DNA from: Streptomyces albus subsp. albus
GTDB taxonomy: Bacteria; Actinomycetota; Actinomycetes; Streptomycetales; Streptomycetaceae
Length of the DNA stretch: 64,000 nucleotides
Direction of reading: 5' to 3'
Assembly: GCF_000725885.1 (NCBI RefSeq)
Contig: NZ_JODR01000025.1
Coordinates: forward strand, 67,269 to 131,268
The position numbers and the translations under genes were made by a program. The stretch's first letter is position 1. Each line of letters opens with the position of its first letter. Shown here piece after piece: positions 1 to 10,179 of this stretch. Below the pieces are notes generated by a model that saw only the letters and a list, made by a program, of their open reading frames with translations, made no database searches and was not told the DNA's origin.

Positions 1-206
1 CTCCGCGTCGGGGGGAGCAGCCGGACGCGCCGGCGGACGCCTGCCCGTGTCCCGGAGGCACCCGCCCCGGCCCGGCGGATTCCCGGCCCCCTCCGAGAAG
101 TGTCCGACCGCTTCCGGCGGGCCCCGGCGGCGCCGGAAGGCAACTCACAGGCGGGGCACAGCTTCAGCACAAAGGGCTGACAGCGCAGTTCGCGAGTGTC
201 GCCGCC

Positions 207-1646
207 ATGCGAACCGACATCACTCCCATCCCGGGGTGCCCAGGCGCAAGCGGCGCTCCCGGCGAGGTGGTGGAACCCGCCACGCGGACGCTGCCCGACG
301 GTGACGCCCTGCCGGCCCGGCACCACCTGCCCGCGCTCCCGCCCTCGCGGACGGTGCTCGACGTGGTCGTCCCCGTCCACAACGAGGAGGCCGGGCTCGA
401 AGCCTGCGTCCGGCGCCTGCACGCCTTCCTCACCGGGAACTTCCCCTACGGCTTCCGTATCACCGTCGCCGACAACGCCAGCGTGGACCGCACCCCCCAG
501 GTGGCGGCGGCTCTCGACCGCGCCTACGACGAAGTGCGGGCCGTACGGCTGGAGGAAAAGGGCCGGGGCCGGGCGCTGCGCGCCGTCTGGGAGTCCTCGG
601 ACGCGCCGGTCCGCGCCTACATGGACGTCGACCTCTCCACCGACCTCAACGCGCTGCTGCCGCTGGTGGCACCCCTCATCTCCGGCCACTCCGACCTGGC
701 CATCGGCACCCGCCTGGCAGCAGGCTCCCGGGTCGTCCGGGGCGCCAAGCGCGAGGTCGTGTCGCGGGCCTACAACCTGATCCTGCGCGGCTCGCTGGCC
801 GCCCGCTTCTCGGACGCGCAGTGCGGCTTCAAGGCCATCCGGGGCGAGGTCGCCACGCTGCTGCTGCCGCTGGTGGAGGACACGGGCTGGTTCTTCGACA
901 CGGAACTGCTGGTCCTCGCCCAGCGCGCCGGACTGCGCATCCACGAGGTTCCGGTGGACTGGGTGGACGACCCCGACAGCCGCGTCGACCTGGTCCCCAC
1001 CGCCGTCGCCGACCTCAAGGGCGTATGGCGCATCGGGCGGGCGCTGGCCACCGGGGCGCTGCCCCTGGGACGGCTGCGCCGCCCCTTCGGCGACGATCCG
1101 CGCGACCGGGAACTGGCCGGTGTGCCGGGCGGTCTCGCCCGCCGGCTCCTGGGCTTCTGCGCCGTCGGGGCAGTGAGCACACTGCTGTATCTCGCGCTGT
1201 ACTCGCTGCTGCGCACGAGCACGGAGCCCCAGGTGGCGAACGCGGCGGCGCTGCTGCTGTCGGCCCTCGCCAACACCGCGGCCAACCGCCGGCTCACCTT
1301 CGGCGTACGCGGCCGGGAGCGTGCCGTGCGGCACCAGGCGCAGGGCCTCGTGGTGTTCGCCGTCGGGCTGGCACTGACCAGCGGCTCGCTGGCCGCGCTG
1401 GACGCCGCCGACGCGGGCGCCTCGCCCGGCAGCGAACTCGCCGTCCTCGTCGTCGCCAACCTCGCCGCGACCGTGGTGCGCTTCCTCCTCTTCCGGATCT
1501 GGGTCTTCCGCCCCGGGAGGGCGCGGCCGGCGCCCGCGTCACGGCCCTCGTCCGCGCACCCGGCCACGGACACGCCCGCGCCCACGGCTCCCCCTGCCGC
1601 TCCCGCCCCCGGTCCGGCCGGACACGACGAACGGACCCGCGCATGA
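207..1646 (+). CDS. GT2 glycosyltransferase fused to a GtrA membrane domain
   Basis: Predicted 479-aa membrane-associated glycosyltransferase. Residues ~50-290 form a GT2 (dolichyl-phosphate-mannose-synthase-like) domain: nucleotide-binding start VVVPVHNEE, then a DVDLSTD segment as the likely metal/sugar-nucleotide DxD site. Residues ~315-440 are a four-helix GtrA-like domain, which in this family helps polyprenyl-phosphate-linked sugars across the membrane. The C-terminal ~35 residues are Pro/Ala-rich. The stop overlaps the start of the next transferase by ATGA, so the two are translationally coupled. Likely role, by inference: make and present a polyprenyl-phosphate sugar that the GT39 partner uses outside the cell. 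The ATG at 207 is the first reasonable start; no strong ribosome site is visible. Sugar and acceptor are unknown. Confidence 0.88.
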   Translation: MRTDITPIPGCPGASGAPGEVVEPATRTLPDGDALPARHHLPALPPSRTVLDVVVPVHNEEAGLEACVRRLHAFLTGNFPYGFRITVADNASVDRTPQVAAALDRAYDEVRAVRLEEKGRGRALRAVWESSDAPVRAYMDVDLSTDLNALLPLVAPLISGHSDLAIGTRLAAGSRVVRGAKREVVSRAYNLILRGSLAARFSDAQCGFKAIRGEVATLLLPLVEDTGWFFDTELLVLAQRAGLRIHEVPVDWVDDPDSRVDLVPTAVADLKGVWRIGRALATGALPLGRLRRPFGDDPRDRELAGVPGGLARRLLGFCAVGAVSTLLYLALYSLLRTSTEPQVANAAALLLSALANTAANRRLTFGVRGRERAVRHQAQGLVVFAVGLALTSGSLAALDAADAGASPGSELAVLVVANLAATVVRFLLFRIWVFRPGRARPAPASRPSSAHPATDTPAPTAPPAAPAPGPAGHDERTRA

Positions 1647-3808
1647 CCACCGCCCACACCTCCGCGCACCCGCTCCCCCGGGGCCGGGCCGCTTCCGCCG
1701 ACGCGTCGTCGTCCGGGTCCGCCGGGCCGCTCCCGCGCCGGGAGCGCGCCGCCTACTGGGCCCTGCTGGCAGCCACCGCCGCGCTGTTCCTGTGGGGCCT
1801 CGGCGCCTCCGGGTACGCCAACTCCTTCTATGCCGCTGCCGCCCAGGCGGGCGCAGCCAGTTGGAAGGCGATGCTTTTCGGCTCGCTCGACGCCGGCAAC
1901 GCCATCACCGTCGACAAGCCCCCGGCGGCGCTGTGGCCGATGGCGCTGTCCGTACGCCTCTTCGGACTCGGCTCCTGGCAGATCCTGGTGCCCCAGGCCC
2001 TGATGGGGGTGGGCACGGTGGCTGTGCTGTACGCGGCGGTGCGGCGGCGCTTCGGACACGGCTGCGGTCTGCTGGCCGGTGCGCTGCTGGCCCTGACCCC
2101 GGTCGCGGCCCTGATGTTCCGTTTCAACAATCCGGACGCACTGCTGTGCCTGCTGACGGTCTCGGCGATCGCCTGTGTCCTGCGCGCGCTGGAGGACACC
2201 CGCACCAAGTGGCCGGTCCTGGCCGGGGTCTGCTTCGGCCTCGCCTTCCTCACCAAGACGCTCCAGGCATGGGTGATCCTCCCGCCGCTGGTCCTCGTGT
2301 ATCTGGTGTGCGCCCCCGGCCGCCCGCTGCACCGCTCGGGCCGGCTCCTGCTCGGCGGGCTGGCCATGGTGGTCAGCTGCGGCTGGTACGTCGCGTTGGC
2401 CGAGCTGTGGCCCGCCGGCTCCCGCCCGTACATGGGCGGCTCGCAGCACAACAGCTTTCTGGAGCTGACCCTCGGCTACAACGGCCTCGGCCGCCTCACC
2501 GGTGACGAGACGGGCAGTGTCGGCGGTGGCCCCGGCAAGGGCGGACCCGGCGGCGGAGGCGGCTGGGGACCGACGGGACTCGGCAGGCTCTTCAACGACT
2601 CCATGGGCGGCCAGATCGCGTGGCTGCTGCCCGCCGCGCTGATCCTGCTGGCGGCAGGGCTGGTCGTGACGCGCCGTGCCGCGCGTACGGATGCGACGCG
2701 CGCCGCGTTCCTGATCTGGGGCGGTGCGCTCCTGACGACCGCGGCCACCTTCAGTTTCATGTCCGGGATCTTCCATGAGTACTACAACATCGCCCTGGCG
2801 CCCTACATCTGCGCCCTCGTCGCGATGGGCTGGACGCTTCTGTGGCGGCGGCGTGCCCGTCCGGCGGCCTCGGCGGCGCTGGCGGTGACGGTGGCGGGCA
2901 CGGCGGTCTGGTCCGCCGTGCTGCTCGGCCGCGCCGACGGCTGGCTGCCGTGGTTGCGCTGGGCGGTGCCCGCCGCCGGCGCCCTCGCCGCGGTGGCGCT
3001 GGCGGCACAGCCATGGGTCTCACGGCGGACGGCTTCGCCCCGGTGGGTGTCCTGGTCGGTGGCGGGCCTGGGCCTGGTGGCGATGGCCGCAGGGCCGACG
3101 GCGTACACGCTGAACACGGTCGCCACCCCGCACAGCGGCTCCATCGTCACGGCGGGCCCCGCCGTCGCGCGGGGCGGCCCGGGCGGTGGTCCCGGCGGCG
3201 GCCCCGGCCCCGGGGGCGGCCCCGGCGCCGGCGGCGGTCCTGGCGGGGGCGGCGGTCCTGGCGGGGGCGGCGGTCCGCAGCCCCCGCGAGGCACCCCAGG
3301 CGGCCACGGCAGCAACGGCAAGGCCGACGGCGACACGGGCGGCCCTCCCGCGGCTCCCCGGGGCGACGCACAGGGACAGGCCCCGGGGAGGTCCACCGAC
3401 GGGCATGCCCGCCCCGGCCGTGGCGGCATGGGCGGTCTCCTCGACGGCAGCCGGGTCAGCGGCAGGGCGAAGAAGCTGCTGGAGGAGGACGCGGAAAGGT
3501 ACACCTGGGTGGGGGCCACGACCGGCTCCCAGAACGCCGCGAGTTACCAGCTCGCCACCGGCAGGCCCGTGATGGCGCTCGGCGGTTTCAACGGGAGTGA
3601 TCCGTACCCCACGCTCGCGCGCTTCGAGGAGTACGTGAAGGAAGGGCGGATTCATTACTTCATCGCCGGCTCGGGTGGCGGGCCCGGCGGCGACCCCGGA
3701 GGTTCGGGCACTGCCTCCCGCATCAGCGCGTGGGTGCGCAAGCACTTCACGAAGGTCGCCGTCGGCGACTCGGTCTTCTACGACCTGACCCGCCCCAAGG
3801 GGTCCTGA
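1643..3808 (+). CDS. GT39/PMT (ArnT-like) polytopic glycosyltransferase with Gly-rich insertions
   Basis: 721-aa integral membrane transferase of the GT-C fold. The start ATG at 1643 overlaps the previous stop, although the frame stays open upstream. The N-terminus is cytoplasmic and Ser/Pro-rich, followed by about 10-12 membrane helices. The first extracytoplasmic loop carries ITVDKPPAALWP, the catalytic acidic/PP motif typical of PMT/ArnT enzymes. Two Gly/Pro-rich insertions stand out: a short one near residues 290-305 and a long one near 510-555 made of repeated GGP units. A soluble C-terminal domain (TGSQNAASYQLATG...VMALGGFNGSDP) resembles that of bacterial YkcB-type transferases. Probable function: transfer of a lipid-linked sugar to a protein or envelope glycan outside the membrane. 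Confidence 0.88.
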   Translation: MTTAHTSAHPLPRGRAASADASSSGSAGPLPRRERAAYWALLAATAALFLWGLGASGYANSFYAAAAQAGAASWKAMLFGSLDAGNAITVDKPPAALWPMALSVRLFGLGSWQILVPQALMGVGTVAVLYAAVRRRFGHGCGLLAGALLALTPVAALMFRFNNPDALLCLLTVSAIACVLRALEDTRTKWPVLAGVCFGLAFLTKTLQAWVILPPLVLVYLVCAPGRPLHRSGRLLLGGLAMVVSCGWYVALAELWPAGSRPYMGGSQHNSFLELTLGYNGLGRLTGDETGSVGGGPGKGGPGGGGGWGPTGLGRLFNDSMGGQIAWLLPAALILLAAGLVVTRRAARTDATRAAFLIWGGALLTTAATFSFMSGIFHEYYNIALAPYICALVAMGWTLLWRRRARPAASAALAVTVAGTAVWSAVLLGRADGWLPWLRWAVPAAGALAAVALAAQPWVSRRTASPRWVSWSVAGLGLVAMAAGPTAYTLNTVATPHSGSIVTAGPAVARGGPGGGPGGGPGPGGGPGAGGGPGGGGGPGGGGGPQPPRGTPGGHGSNGKADGDTGGPPAAPRGDAQGQAPGRSTDGHARPGRGGMGGLLDGSRVSGRAKKLLEEDAERYTWVGATTGSQNAASYQLATGRPVMALGGFNGSDPYPTLARFEEYVKEGRIHYFIAGSGGGPGGDPGGSGTASRISAWVRKHFTKVAVGDSVFYDLTRPKGS

Positions 3809-3848
3809 ACATGCCCGGCCGTCCCCGCCCGGGCGGGCCCCCGGTTCG

Positions 3849-3879
3849 CCGGCCCCCGCCGCTCCCCGCCGGGGGCCGG
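3849..3879. terminator. Convergent-gene hairpin terminator
   Basis: Perfect 10-bp GC stem (CCGGCCCCCG at 3849-3858 against CGGGGGCCGG at 3870-3879) with an 11-base loop. It lies between the converging GT39 and SDR stop codons, so it could serve both strands. No T-tract, as is common in Streptomyces. Confidence 0.6.
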
Positions 3880-3926
3880 GCGCGGGCCGGGCGACGGCGC
3901 ACCGGCCGCCCTCCCCAGGGCAGCCC

Positions 3927-4691
3927 TCACATGTGGGTGCCGCCGTCGATGCGCAGCTCGGTGCCGGTGATGAAGGCACCGTCGTCGCTGGCCAGCATGG
4001 CGATCGCACCGGCGACGGTCTCCGGTCCGGCGAAGCCCTCCCCCAGCGCGGGCGAGAGCTTGGCCAGCAGCTCGTAGTCGGTGTCCTTCGGCAGCCCGGG
4101 GTTGTGCGTCATCCCGGACGCGATGGACCCGGGCGCGACACACACGGCCCGCAGCCCCCGCTTGCTGTACTCGGAGGCGATGGCGTGCGTGAAGGACTGG
4201 ATGCCGCCCTTGGTCGCGGCGTAGGCCGCCATGTAGGGGTGGGCGAAGGACGCCGACGTCGAGCTGAAGTTGACGATCACGCCCTTGCCGCTCTCCAGCA
4301 GTGCGGGCAGCGCCTGCCGGGTCATCAGGAAGGTGCCGGTGAGGTTGACGCCGATGATCCGGTTCCAGAACTCCAGGGTCATCGTCTCGGTGTGCCGGGA
4401 GTCGAGGATGCCGGCGGCGTTGACGAGGACGTCCAGTCCGCCGAGGCCGTCGAGGGCGCCGCCGATCCCGTCCCGCACGGACTGTTCGTCGGAGATGTCG
4501 ACGGTGACGGTGGTCAGGCGCCCGCCGGTGCCCGCCTCCGCGGCCAGGGCGCCGGTCTTCTCCAGGCCCTTCTCGGAGATGTCGGCGCCGACGACGGTGC
4601 CGCCCTCTTCGAGTATCCGGAGGACGGTGGCCTGGCCGATGCCGGAGCCCGCGCCGGTGATGAGGACCTTGCGGCCGTCGAAGCGGTTCAT
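3927..4691 (-). CDS. SDR-family oxidoreductase
   Basis: 254-aa classical short-chain dehydrogenase/reductase. The Rossmann motif TGAGSGIG is near residue 12, the NAG-type motif appears as VNAAGIL, and the catalytic Tyr-Lys pair is in YAATKGG, preceded by the Ser of FSSTSAS. The C-terminal GTELRIDGG is the usual SDR end. The start at 4691 was chosen because AAGGAG lies 7-8 bases upstream; the frame stays open further but without a ribosome site. It is divergent from a TetR regulator across 127 bp that contain two palindromes, suggesting that regulator controls it. Substrate unknown. Confidence 0.9.
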   Translation of the reverse strand: MNRFDGRKVLITGAGSGIGQATVLRILEEGGTVVGADISEKGLEKTGALAAEAGTGGRLTTVTVDISDEQSVRDGIGGALDGLGGLDVLVNAAGILDSRHTETMTLEFWNRIIGVNLTGTFLMTRQALPALLESGKGVIVNFSSTSASFAHPYMAAYAATKGGIQSFTHAIASEYSKRGLRAVCVAPGSIASGMTHNPGLPKDTDYELLAKLSPALGEGFAGPETVAGAIAMLASDDGAFITGTELRIDGGTHM

Positions 4692-4753
4692 GGCTGCTCC
4701 TTCTTCCACTGCTCTGCTGTTGTGGATGCTGTCGCTGCCACGGTACGCCCGTG

Positions 4754-4768
4754 TGGCACAACGTGCCA
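4754..4768. promoter_or_regulatory. Palindrome 1 in SDR/TetR intergenic region
   Basis: TGGCAC-AAC-GTGCCA: perfect 6-bp arms with a 3-base spacer, in the divergent promoter region. Candidate operator for the adjacent TetR-type repressor (inference). Confidence 0.4.
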
Positions 4769-4774
4769 TGAAGG

Positions 4775-4790
4775 CGCAACGTGTATTGCG
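4775..4790. promoter_or_regulatory. Palindrome 2 in SDR/TetR intergenic region
   Basis: CGCAA-cgtgta-TTGCG: perfect 5-bp arms, 16 bp overall, centred about 36 bp upstream of the TetR start. Size and placement suit a TetR-family operator that would autoregulate the gene and control the divergent SDR (inference). Confidence 0.45.
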
Positions 4791-4818
4791 TCTCCAGGGC
4801 TGTCGTACGCTTCGGACC

Positions 4819-5457
4819 ATGACCACCCGTCCCTCCCTCACCGAACGCCGCAAGGCCGAGACCGAGCGGGAGATCGCCCGGCACGCCGCCGCACTGTTCT
4901 CCGCCCATGGCGCGGCGGGCGTCACGGCGGAGGGCATCGCCAAGGCGGCGGGGGTCTCGCTGCGCACCTTCTACCGCTACTTCCGCACCAAGGAGGAGGC
5001 GGTCACCCCGCTGCTGACCGGCGGAGTGCACCAGTGGCTGGCGGATCTGGCCGCCGCCCCGGCCCGGCTGTCGGTGACCGAGGCGCTGGAGCGGGCCGTG
5101 CGCTCCGCCCTGGCCCCGGAAGGGCCGCACGCGGCGTTCCAGGCCGAGGCGCTGGAGAGCACCCGGGGACTGCTGCGCGCCGTCCCCGGCGATCCGGCGC
5201 TGCGCTCGGTGTGGCTGCGGGTGCACGCCGAGACGGAGGAAGCACTGGTCCCGGTGCTGGAGCGGCTCGCCCGGCCGGGCACGGACCCGCTGGAGCTGCG
5301 GATGACGGCGGCGGCGGCCAACGCGGCCATGCGGATCGCGATGGAGACCTGGGCCACCACCCAGGCGGAGCCCGGCGACCCGGAGCGGGGTCCGGCCGCG
5401 ATCGCCGTACGCTGTCTGCGGGGGCTGACCGCAGGATTGCGCACGCCCCGCGCGTAG
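4819..5457 (+). CDS. TetR/AcrR-family transcriptional regulator
   Basis: 212-aa one-component regulator. The N-terminal TetR helix-turn-helix spans residues ~15-60 (AAGVSLRTFYRYFRTKEE is the recognition-helix region). The rest is an alpha-helical ligand/dimerisation domain. The ATG at 4819 is where homology to the family begins; upstream translation in the same frame is non-coding shadow of the SDR gene. Divergent from the SDR gene with two palindromes between them, so local repression is likely. Ligand unknown. Confidence 0.9.
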   Translation: MTTRPSLTERRKAETEREIARHAAALFSAHGAAGVTAEGIAKAAGVSLRTFYRYFRTKEEAVTPLLTGGVHQWLADLAAAPARLSVTEALERAVRSALAPEGPHAAFQAEALESTRGLLRAVPGDPALRSVWLRVHAETEEALVPVLERLARPGTDPLELRMTAAAANAAMRIAMETWATTQAEPGDPERGPAAIAVRCLRGLTAGLRTPRA

Positions 5458-5475
5458 CCGCACCCGGCCAGGGGT

Positions 5476-5504
5476 GGCCGGACCGGGCGCCACGGTGTCC
5501 GGCC
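5476..5504 (+). terminator. Hairpin after TetR gene
   Basis: GGCCGGAC (5476-5483) pairs perfectly with GTCCGGCC (5497-5504), 13-base loop, 19 bp after the TetR stop. Probable terminator separating it from asd. Confidence 0.5.
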
Positions 5505-5517
5505 GGGTCGTCTGTGA

Positions 5518-6669
<1,152 letters not shown>

Positions 6670-6745
6670 GCCACCCCCTGATCGAGCCGCCGGAGCCGCC
6701 GGGCCGTGCCGACGTGCCGAGCCGGGGCTCCTCCCGCGGGAACGA

Positions 6746-6779
6746 CGGAACCCCCCGGACGTGTGTCCGGGGGGTTCCG
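6746..6779. terminator. Strong bidirectional terminator
   Basis: Perfect 15-bp stem (6746-6760 with 6765-6779) and a GTGT loop, located between the converging asd and protease genes. It probably ends both transcripts. Confidence 0.8.
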
Positions 6780-6843
6780 CTGTGGGGGGTGGGTGGCGCC
6801 GCCGCGCGTCACGGCGCCGTTCACGGTTGTGCCGGGGCCGGCC

Positions 6844-7920
6844 TCAGCCGATCTTGGCGCCCAGCGCGTCGAGCGCGGCGGGCACCGGCTGGAAGTAGGT
6901 CTCGCCGCCGGAGGAGCAGTCGCCGCTGCCGCCGGAGGTGAGGCCCAGCGCCTTGTCGCCGGCGAAGAGGGAGCCGCCGCTGTCGCCGGGCTCCGCGCAC
7001 ACGTCGGTCTGGATCAGCCCGTTGACGGTGCCCTCCGGGTAGGTGACGGAGGCGTTCACGGCCTTGACCGTGCCGTCGTGCACCTGGGTGGTGCTGCCGC
7101 TGCGGGTGACCTTCTGGCCGACCTGGGCCTCGCCGGCACCGGAGATGGCCTGGGTGCCGCCGTCGTAGAGGTTGACCTCACTGGGGTGGTCGGTGTCACC
7201 GGTGTAGGTGGCGATTCCGTAGTCGTTGCCCGGGAACTTGCCGTCGCCGCTCTTGGCGATCTCCTGGCCGCCCTGGCTGTCGGACCAGCTGGAGATGGCG
7301 GTGGTGCAGTGTCCGGCGGTCAGGAAGCCGGGCTTGCCGTCGGCGGTGGTGACGTTGAAGCCGAGGGAGCACCGGCCGCCGTTGCCCCAGATCGCGTCGC
7401 CACCGGCGATCTTGGTGGTGAACTTGCCGTCGGTGCGCTTGAGTTCGGCCTTGCCGCCCTGGGCCTTGACCGCCTTTTGGAGCTTGGCCAGCGCGGCGCC
7501 CTTGACCGTCTTGTCGGCGGTGACGACGACCTTGTTGGTCTTGACGTCGACGGCGCGCGCGGTGCCGGGGATGTTCTTCGCCGTGAGGGCGTCCTTGGCG
7601 CTGTCGAGCTGGGCCATGGTGTGCTCGACGATCCTGGCCCGGGCGCCGGCCGCCTCGGCCTTCTCCTTGGCCGCCTGGTTCGTGACGTTGACGACGAGTT
7701 TCCTGGCCGCCGCGTCGTAGTAGGAGCCCGCGTCACCCTTGATCTGGGAGGTCACCTTGGTGGCGAGCCGGGCGGCGGAGTCCGCGGAGAGGGTCTTGGC
7801 GGTGGGGGTTTCCTGGGAGGCGTTGGCCGTGGTGGCCGTCAGTGCCCCGGCGGCGAGTGCGGCGACTGCCGCGCCGGCGAGGACCATACGGCGCTTGGGT
7901 ACGCGTCGGTGCTGTGACAA
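6844..7920 (-). CDS. Secreted S1-family serine protease (streptogrisin-type)
   Basis: 358-aa preproprotein. The signal peptide is residues 1-~35 (basic MSQHRRVPKRR, hydrophobic Ala-rich core, ANA-S cleavage area). A propeptide of ~135 residues follows, rich in Lys/Ala. The mature chymotrypsin-fold domain begins near AIWGNGGRCS. The triad is visible: His in LTAGHC, Asp in NDYGIATY, Ser in CAEPGDSGG. Conserved Cys pairs and the GSGDCSSGG segment fit streptogrisins. It reads towards asd and is followed by a strong shared terminator. The propeptide is longer than in the neighbouring protease, suggesting a different folding or activation step. Confidence 0.93.
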   Translation of the reverse strand: MSQHRRVPKRRMVLAGAAVAALAAGALTATTANASQETPTAKTLSADSAARLATKVTSQIKGDAGSYYDAAARKLVVNVTNQAAKEKAEAAGARARIVEHTMAQLDSAKDALTAKNIPGTARAVDVKTNKVVVTADKTVKGAALAKLQKAVKAQGGKAELKRTDGKFTTKIAGGDAIWGNGGRCSLGFNVTTADGKPGFLTAGHCTTAISSWSDSQGGQEIAKSGDGKFPGNDYGIATYTGDTDHPSEVNLYDGGTQAISGAGEAQVGQKVTRSGSTTQVHDGTVKAVNASVTYPEGTVNGLIQTDVCAEPGDSGGSLFAGDKALGLTSGGSGDCSSGGETYFQPVPAALDALGAKIG

Positions 7921-8337
7921 CGTGGAACCTCCAGTGGGGGGTTGGGCCGCCCGAGGGTGGTGGGCGGTCCCGGAGGAAGTGCGGACACGGGCCTCTTACC
8001 CGAAAAGAAGTCGCGTCCATGCCAACTTGTGCCGCCGAGTATTGCGAGGCGCCGAGCACTCGCACAAGGTTCGAATCGCGTCACCCGACCGGAAGTTCGG
8101 TCGCCCTGTCAAGGTGCCGAACATCCCCTCGTGTCCGCGACGTCCACCCCGTCGAACACCCCGCGCGACACCGCATGTTCGTGCGGTGAGGTGTAGACCT
8201 GGCCGGTAATCGCTGTCCCCCGACCGGATTTCGGCGCCGCTTCTTCGAACGGTTCTGCGCACCGGAAACACGAGTGTGCCCGCGCACGCACCCAGGGGGC
8301 GTGCACGGGCACACGATCGTGCGGCGTACAGAGGGGG
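7921..8337. other. 417-bp spacer between two protease genes
   Basis: Non-coding. It carries the terminator of the downstream-reading protease (8274-8314) and, to its left, the presumed promoter and leader of the 6844-7920 gene. No convincing open reading frame; a consensus promoter could not be assigned. Confidence 0.6.
8274..8314 (-). terminator. Terminator of streptogrisin gene
   Basis: GTGTGCCCG-c-GCACGC pairs with GCGTGC-a-CGGGCACAC: about 15 paired bases with one internal mismatch, beginning 23 bp past the stop of the 8338-9249 gene. Confidence 0.7.
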
Positions 8338-9249
8338 TCAGTAGACGCTCACACCGTACGCGTCGAGGGCCTCGCGGACCGGCTGGAAGAAGGTCGTCCC
8401 GCCGCTGGAGCAGTTGCCGCTGCCGCCCGAGGTGAGACCGAGCGCGGTGCCGCCCGCGTAGAGCGGGCCGCCGCTGTCACCGGGCTCCGCGCACACCGTG
8501 GTGCGGATCAGCCCGGAGACGATGTCGCCGCCGCCGTAGTTGACCGTGGCGTTGAGGGCGGTGACCCGGCCGCTGTGGGTACCGGTGGTGCTGCCGCGCC
8601 GGGTGACGGTCTGTCCGACGGTCGCGTTGCCCGCGCCGGTGATGTCCACGCTGCCGACCGTGCCCGGGTGGGCGACGTTCGAGCTGTAGCGGACGAGACC
8701 GTAGTCGTTGCCGGGGAAGCTCGACCCGGAGGTGGGACCGATCAGGGTGGAGTGCCCGGAGTCGGTGTACCAGTTGCCGCCGCCCTCGGTGCAGTGACCG
8801 GCGGTCAGGAAGTAGTAGGTGTCGCCCTTGCGGACGTTGAAGCCGAGCGAGCAGCGGTACTGGCCGGCGTAGATCGCGTCCCCGCCGGAGACGTACTTCT
8901 TGAACGTCCCCTTGACCCGCTCGATCCGAAGGGCACCCGCGTTCTTGCCCGCGGCCTGCCGGATCCGCGCCAGGTCGGCGCTGGAGACGCGGCTGTCGGC
9001 GGTGACCTCGACCGTGCCGCTGTCCTTGTCGACGTGCCAGGCGGTGCCCGCCACGTCGGCGGAGCGCACGGCGTCGCCGGCCGCGCTCAGCTGGGTCGCC
9101 GAGTAGGTGTGGGGGGACGGAGCCTGTGCGGAGGCGGTGGCCGGTACGACGAGGGCCCCGACCGCCACCAGACCGGTCGCGGCGGCGATCAGCCGGTTAC
9201 GTCTGCGGTGGTCCGTGCCGGTGTCCGCTGTGGTGCGCTTGATCCTCAC
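8338..9249 (-). CDS. Secreted streptogrisin (SGPB-like) serine protease
   Basis: 303-aa secreted protease. GTG start at 9249 with GGGAGGA just upstream. Residues 1-~42 are a signal peptide with a long basic region and a SASA-Q-type cleavage area. A short ~70-residue propeptide precedes the mature domain at about ISGGDAIY (here [10 protein letters not shown]). Triad: His in LTAGHCT, Asp in NDYGLVRY, Ser in [11 protein letters not shown]. The [12 protein letters not shown] block and the C-terminal AYGVSVY closely match streptogrisin A/B of S. griseus. Expected role: extracellular protein breakdown during nutrient limitation and development. Specificity (A versus B type) cannot be fixed by eye. 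Confidence 0.94.
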   Translation of the reverse strand: MRIKRTTADTGTDHRRRNRLIAAATGLVAVGALVVPATASAQAPSPHTYSATQLSAAGDAVRSADVAGTAWHVDKDSGTVEVTADSRVSSADLARIRQAAGKNAGALRIERVKGTFKKYVSGGDAIYAGQYRCSLGFNVRKGDTYYFLTAGHCTEGGGNWYTDSGHSTLIGPTSGSSFPGNDYGLVRYSSNVAHPGTVGSVDITGAGNATVGQTVTRRGSTTGTHSGRVTALNATVNYGGGDIVSGLIRTTVCAEPGDSGGPLYAGGTALGLTSGGSGNCSSGGTTFFQPVREALDAYGVSVY

Positions 9250-9700
9250 TTTTCCTCCCGATCAGGGAAATCAAAGCGTGCTCCTGACAAACGCTGCATG
9301 GAGTATTCGCATCGGTTTTCGAGTCCGGCAAGGGCCGCTTTCGGACGCGCCGTGTGAGGTCCGCCGTTTGAGACGGGGCGGAGCGGGGAGGAGAGAGACC
9401 TGGTTCGACGCCGGGTCAACCGGGAACTGTGCGCGGGGAGTCGCTCGCTCGGGGGTCTTTGGCAGCAAGCCAAACCGGCCGGAAACGGGACAAGGCGGTT
9501 GATTCCGTCCCCGTCACCGGTCGTTCTGTACAACATTCCTGATAGAGCGCCATATGTTCTGCACCAGTACCGTCACGAAACCCGGACGCTATGGGTATCC
9601 GCTTGGCGCTCCATCAGCATCATGGACGACCATAGGTGTTGCGGACCCGCAGCGGAGCGCCAGGAACAGTGGGACACCGCGCAGAGGAAAGGAGGCGTCC
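9250..9700. other. 451-bp divergent promoter region
   Basis: Non-coding stretch between the streptogrisin gene (minus) and the sepF-like gene (plus). It must hold two divergent promoters. The right half (about 9520-9630) is noticeably AT-richer than its surroundings. No clear operator or RNA structure recognised. Confidence 0.5.
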
Positions 9701-10159
9701 ATGGGATCGGTGCGCAAGGCGAGTGCCTGGCTGGGCCTCGTCGACGACAGCGAGATGCGTTACTACGACTACGCCGACGGGGACGACGGCCCGGCCGGAG
9801 GGCCGGAGCCCGGGGACGCCGCACGTGACCCGTGGGTCACCGACCCCCGGGTCCAGGTCACCGCCGAGACGGCGCACGGCCAGGGCACCAAGATCGCCAC
9901 GGTCAGCCCGGACTGCTTCCGCGACGCGCGGGGCATCGGCGAACTGTTCCGCGACGGGGTGCCGGTCATCGTCAACCTCACCGCCATGGACCCCGGCGAC
10001 GCCAAGCGCGTCGTCGACTTCGCCGCCGGGCTCACCTTCGGGCTGCGCGGTTCCATCGAGCGCGTCGCCAACCGCGTCTTCCTGCTGACGCCTCCCGACT
10101 ACAGCGTCGTGACCAGCGAGGACCGCCGGGACCCCGGCGGCTTCTTCAACCAGAGCTGA
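9701..10159 (+). CDS. sepF: SepF-family cell-division protein paralogue
   Basis: 152-aa cytoplasmic protein. The N-terminus ([16 protein letters not shown]) is the short membrane-associating segment, then an acidic variable linker (residues ~20-50), then the conserved SepF beta-alpha domain ([22 protein letters not shown]...[22 protein letters not shown]) ending in a [11 protein letters not shown] segment. SepF links FtsZ filaments to the membrane. Streptomyces carry several SepF paralogues; this one is not in the division-and-cell-wall cluster, so it is probably an accessory copy. The ATG at 9701 is preceded by AAAGGAGG. Confidence 0.88.
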   Translation: MGSVRKASAWLGLVDDSEMRYYDYADGDDGPAGGPEPGDAARDPWVTDPRVQVTAETAHGQGTKIATVSPDCFRDARGIGELFRDGVPVIVNLTAMDPGDAKRVVDFAAGLTFGLRGSIERVANRVFLLTPPDYSVVTSEDRRDPGGFFNQS

Positions 10160-10179
10160 GCCCCACGCCGGGACGGCGG

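Noticed and set aside
821..1642. Upstream extension of the GT39 reading frame (open from 821)
   Set aside because: The frame overlaps the GT2-GtrA gene and the translation is Arg/Pro/Gly-rich shadow; homology begins at the ATGA overlap at 1643.
770..2776. Long minus-strand frame opposite the glycosyltransferases
   Set aside because: Gln/Arg/Gly-rich composition typical of antisense frames in GC-rich DNA; no domains, and two clear genes on the other strand.
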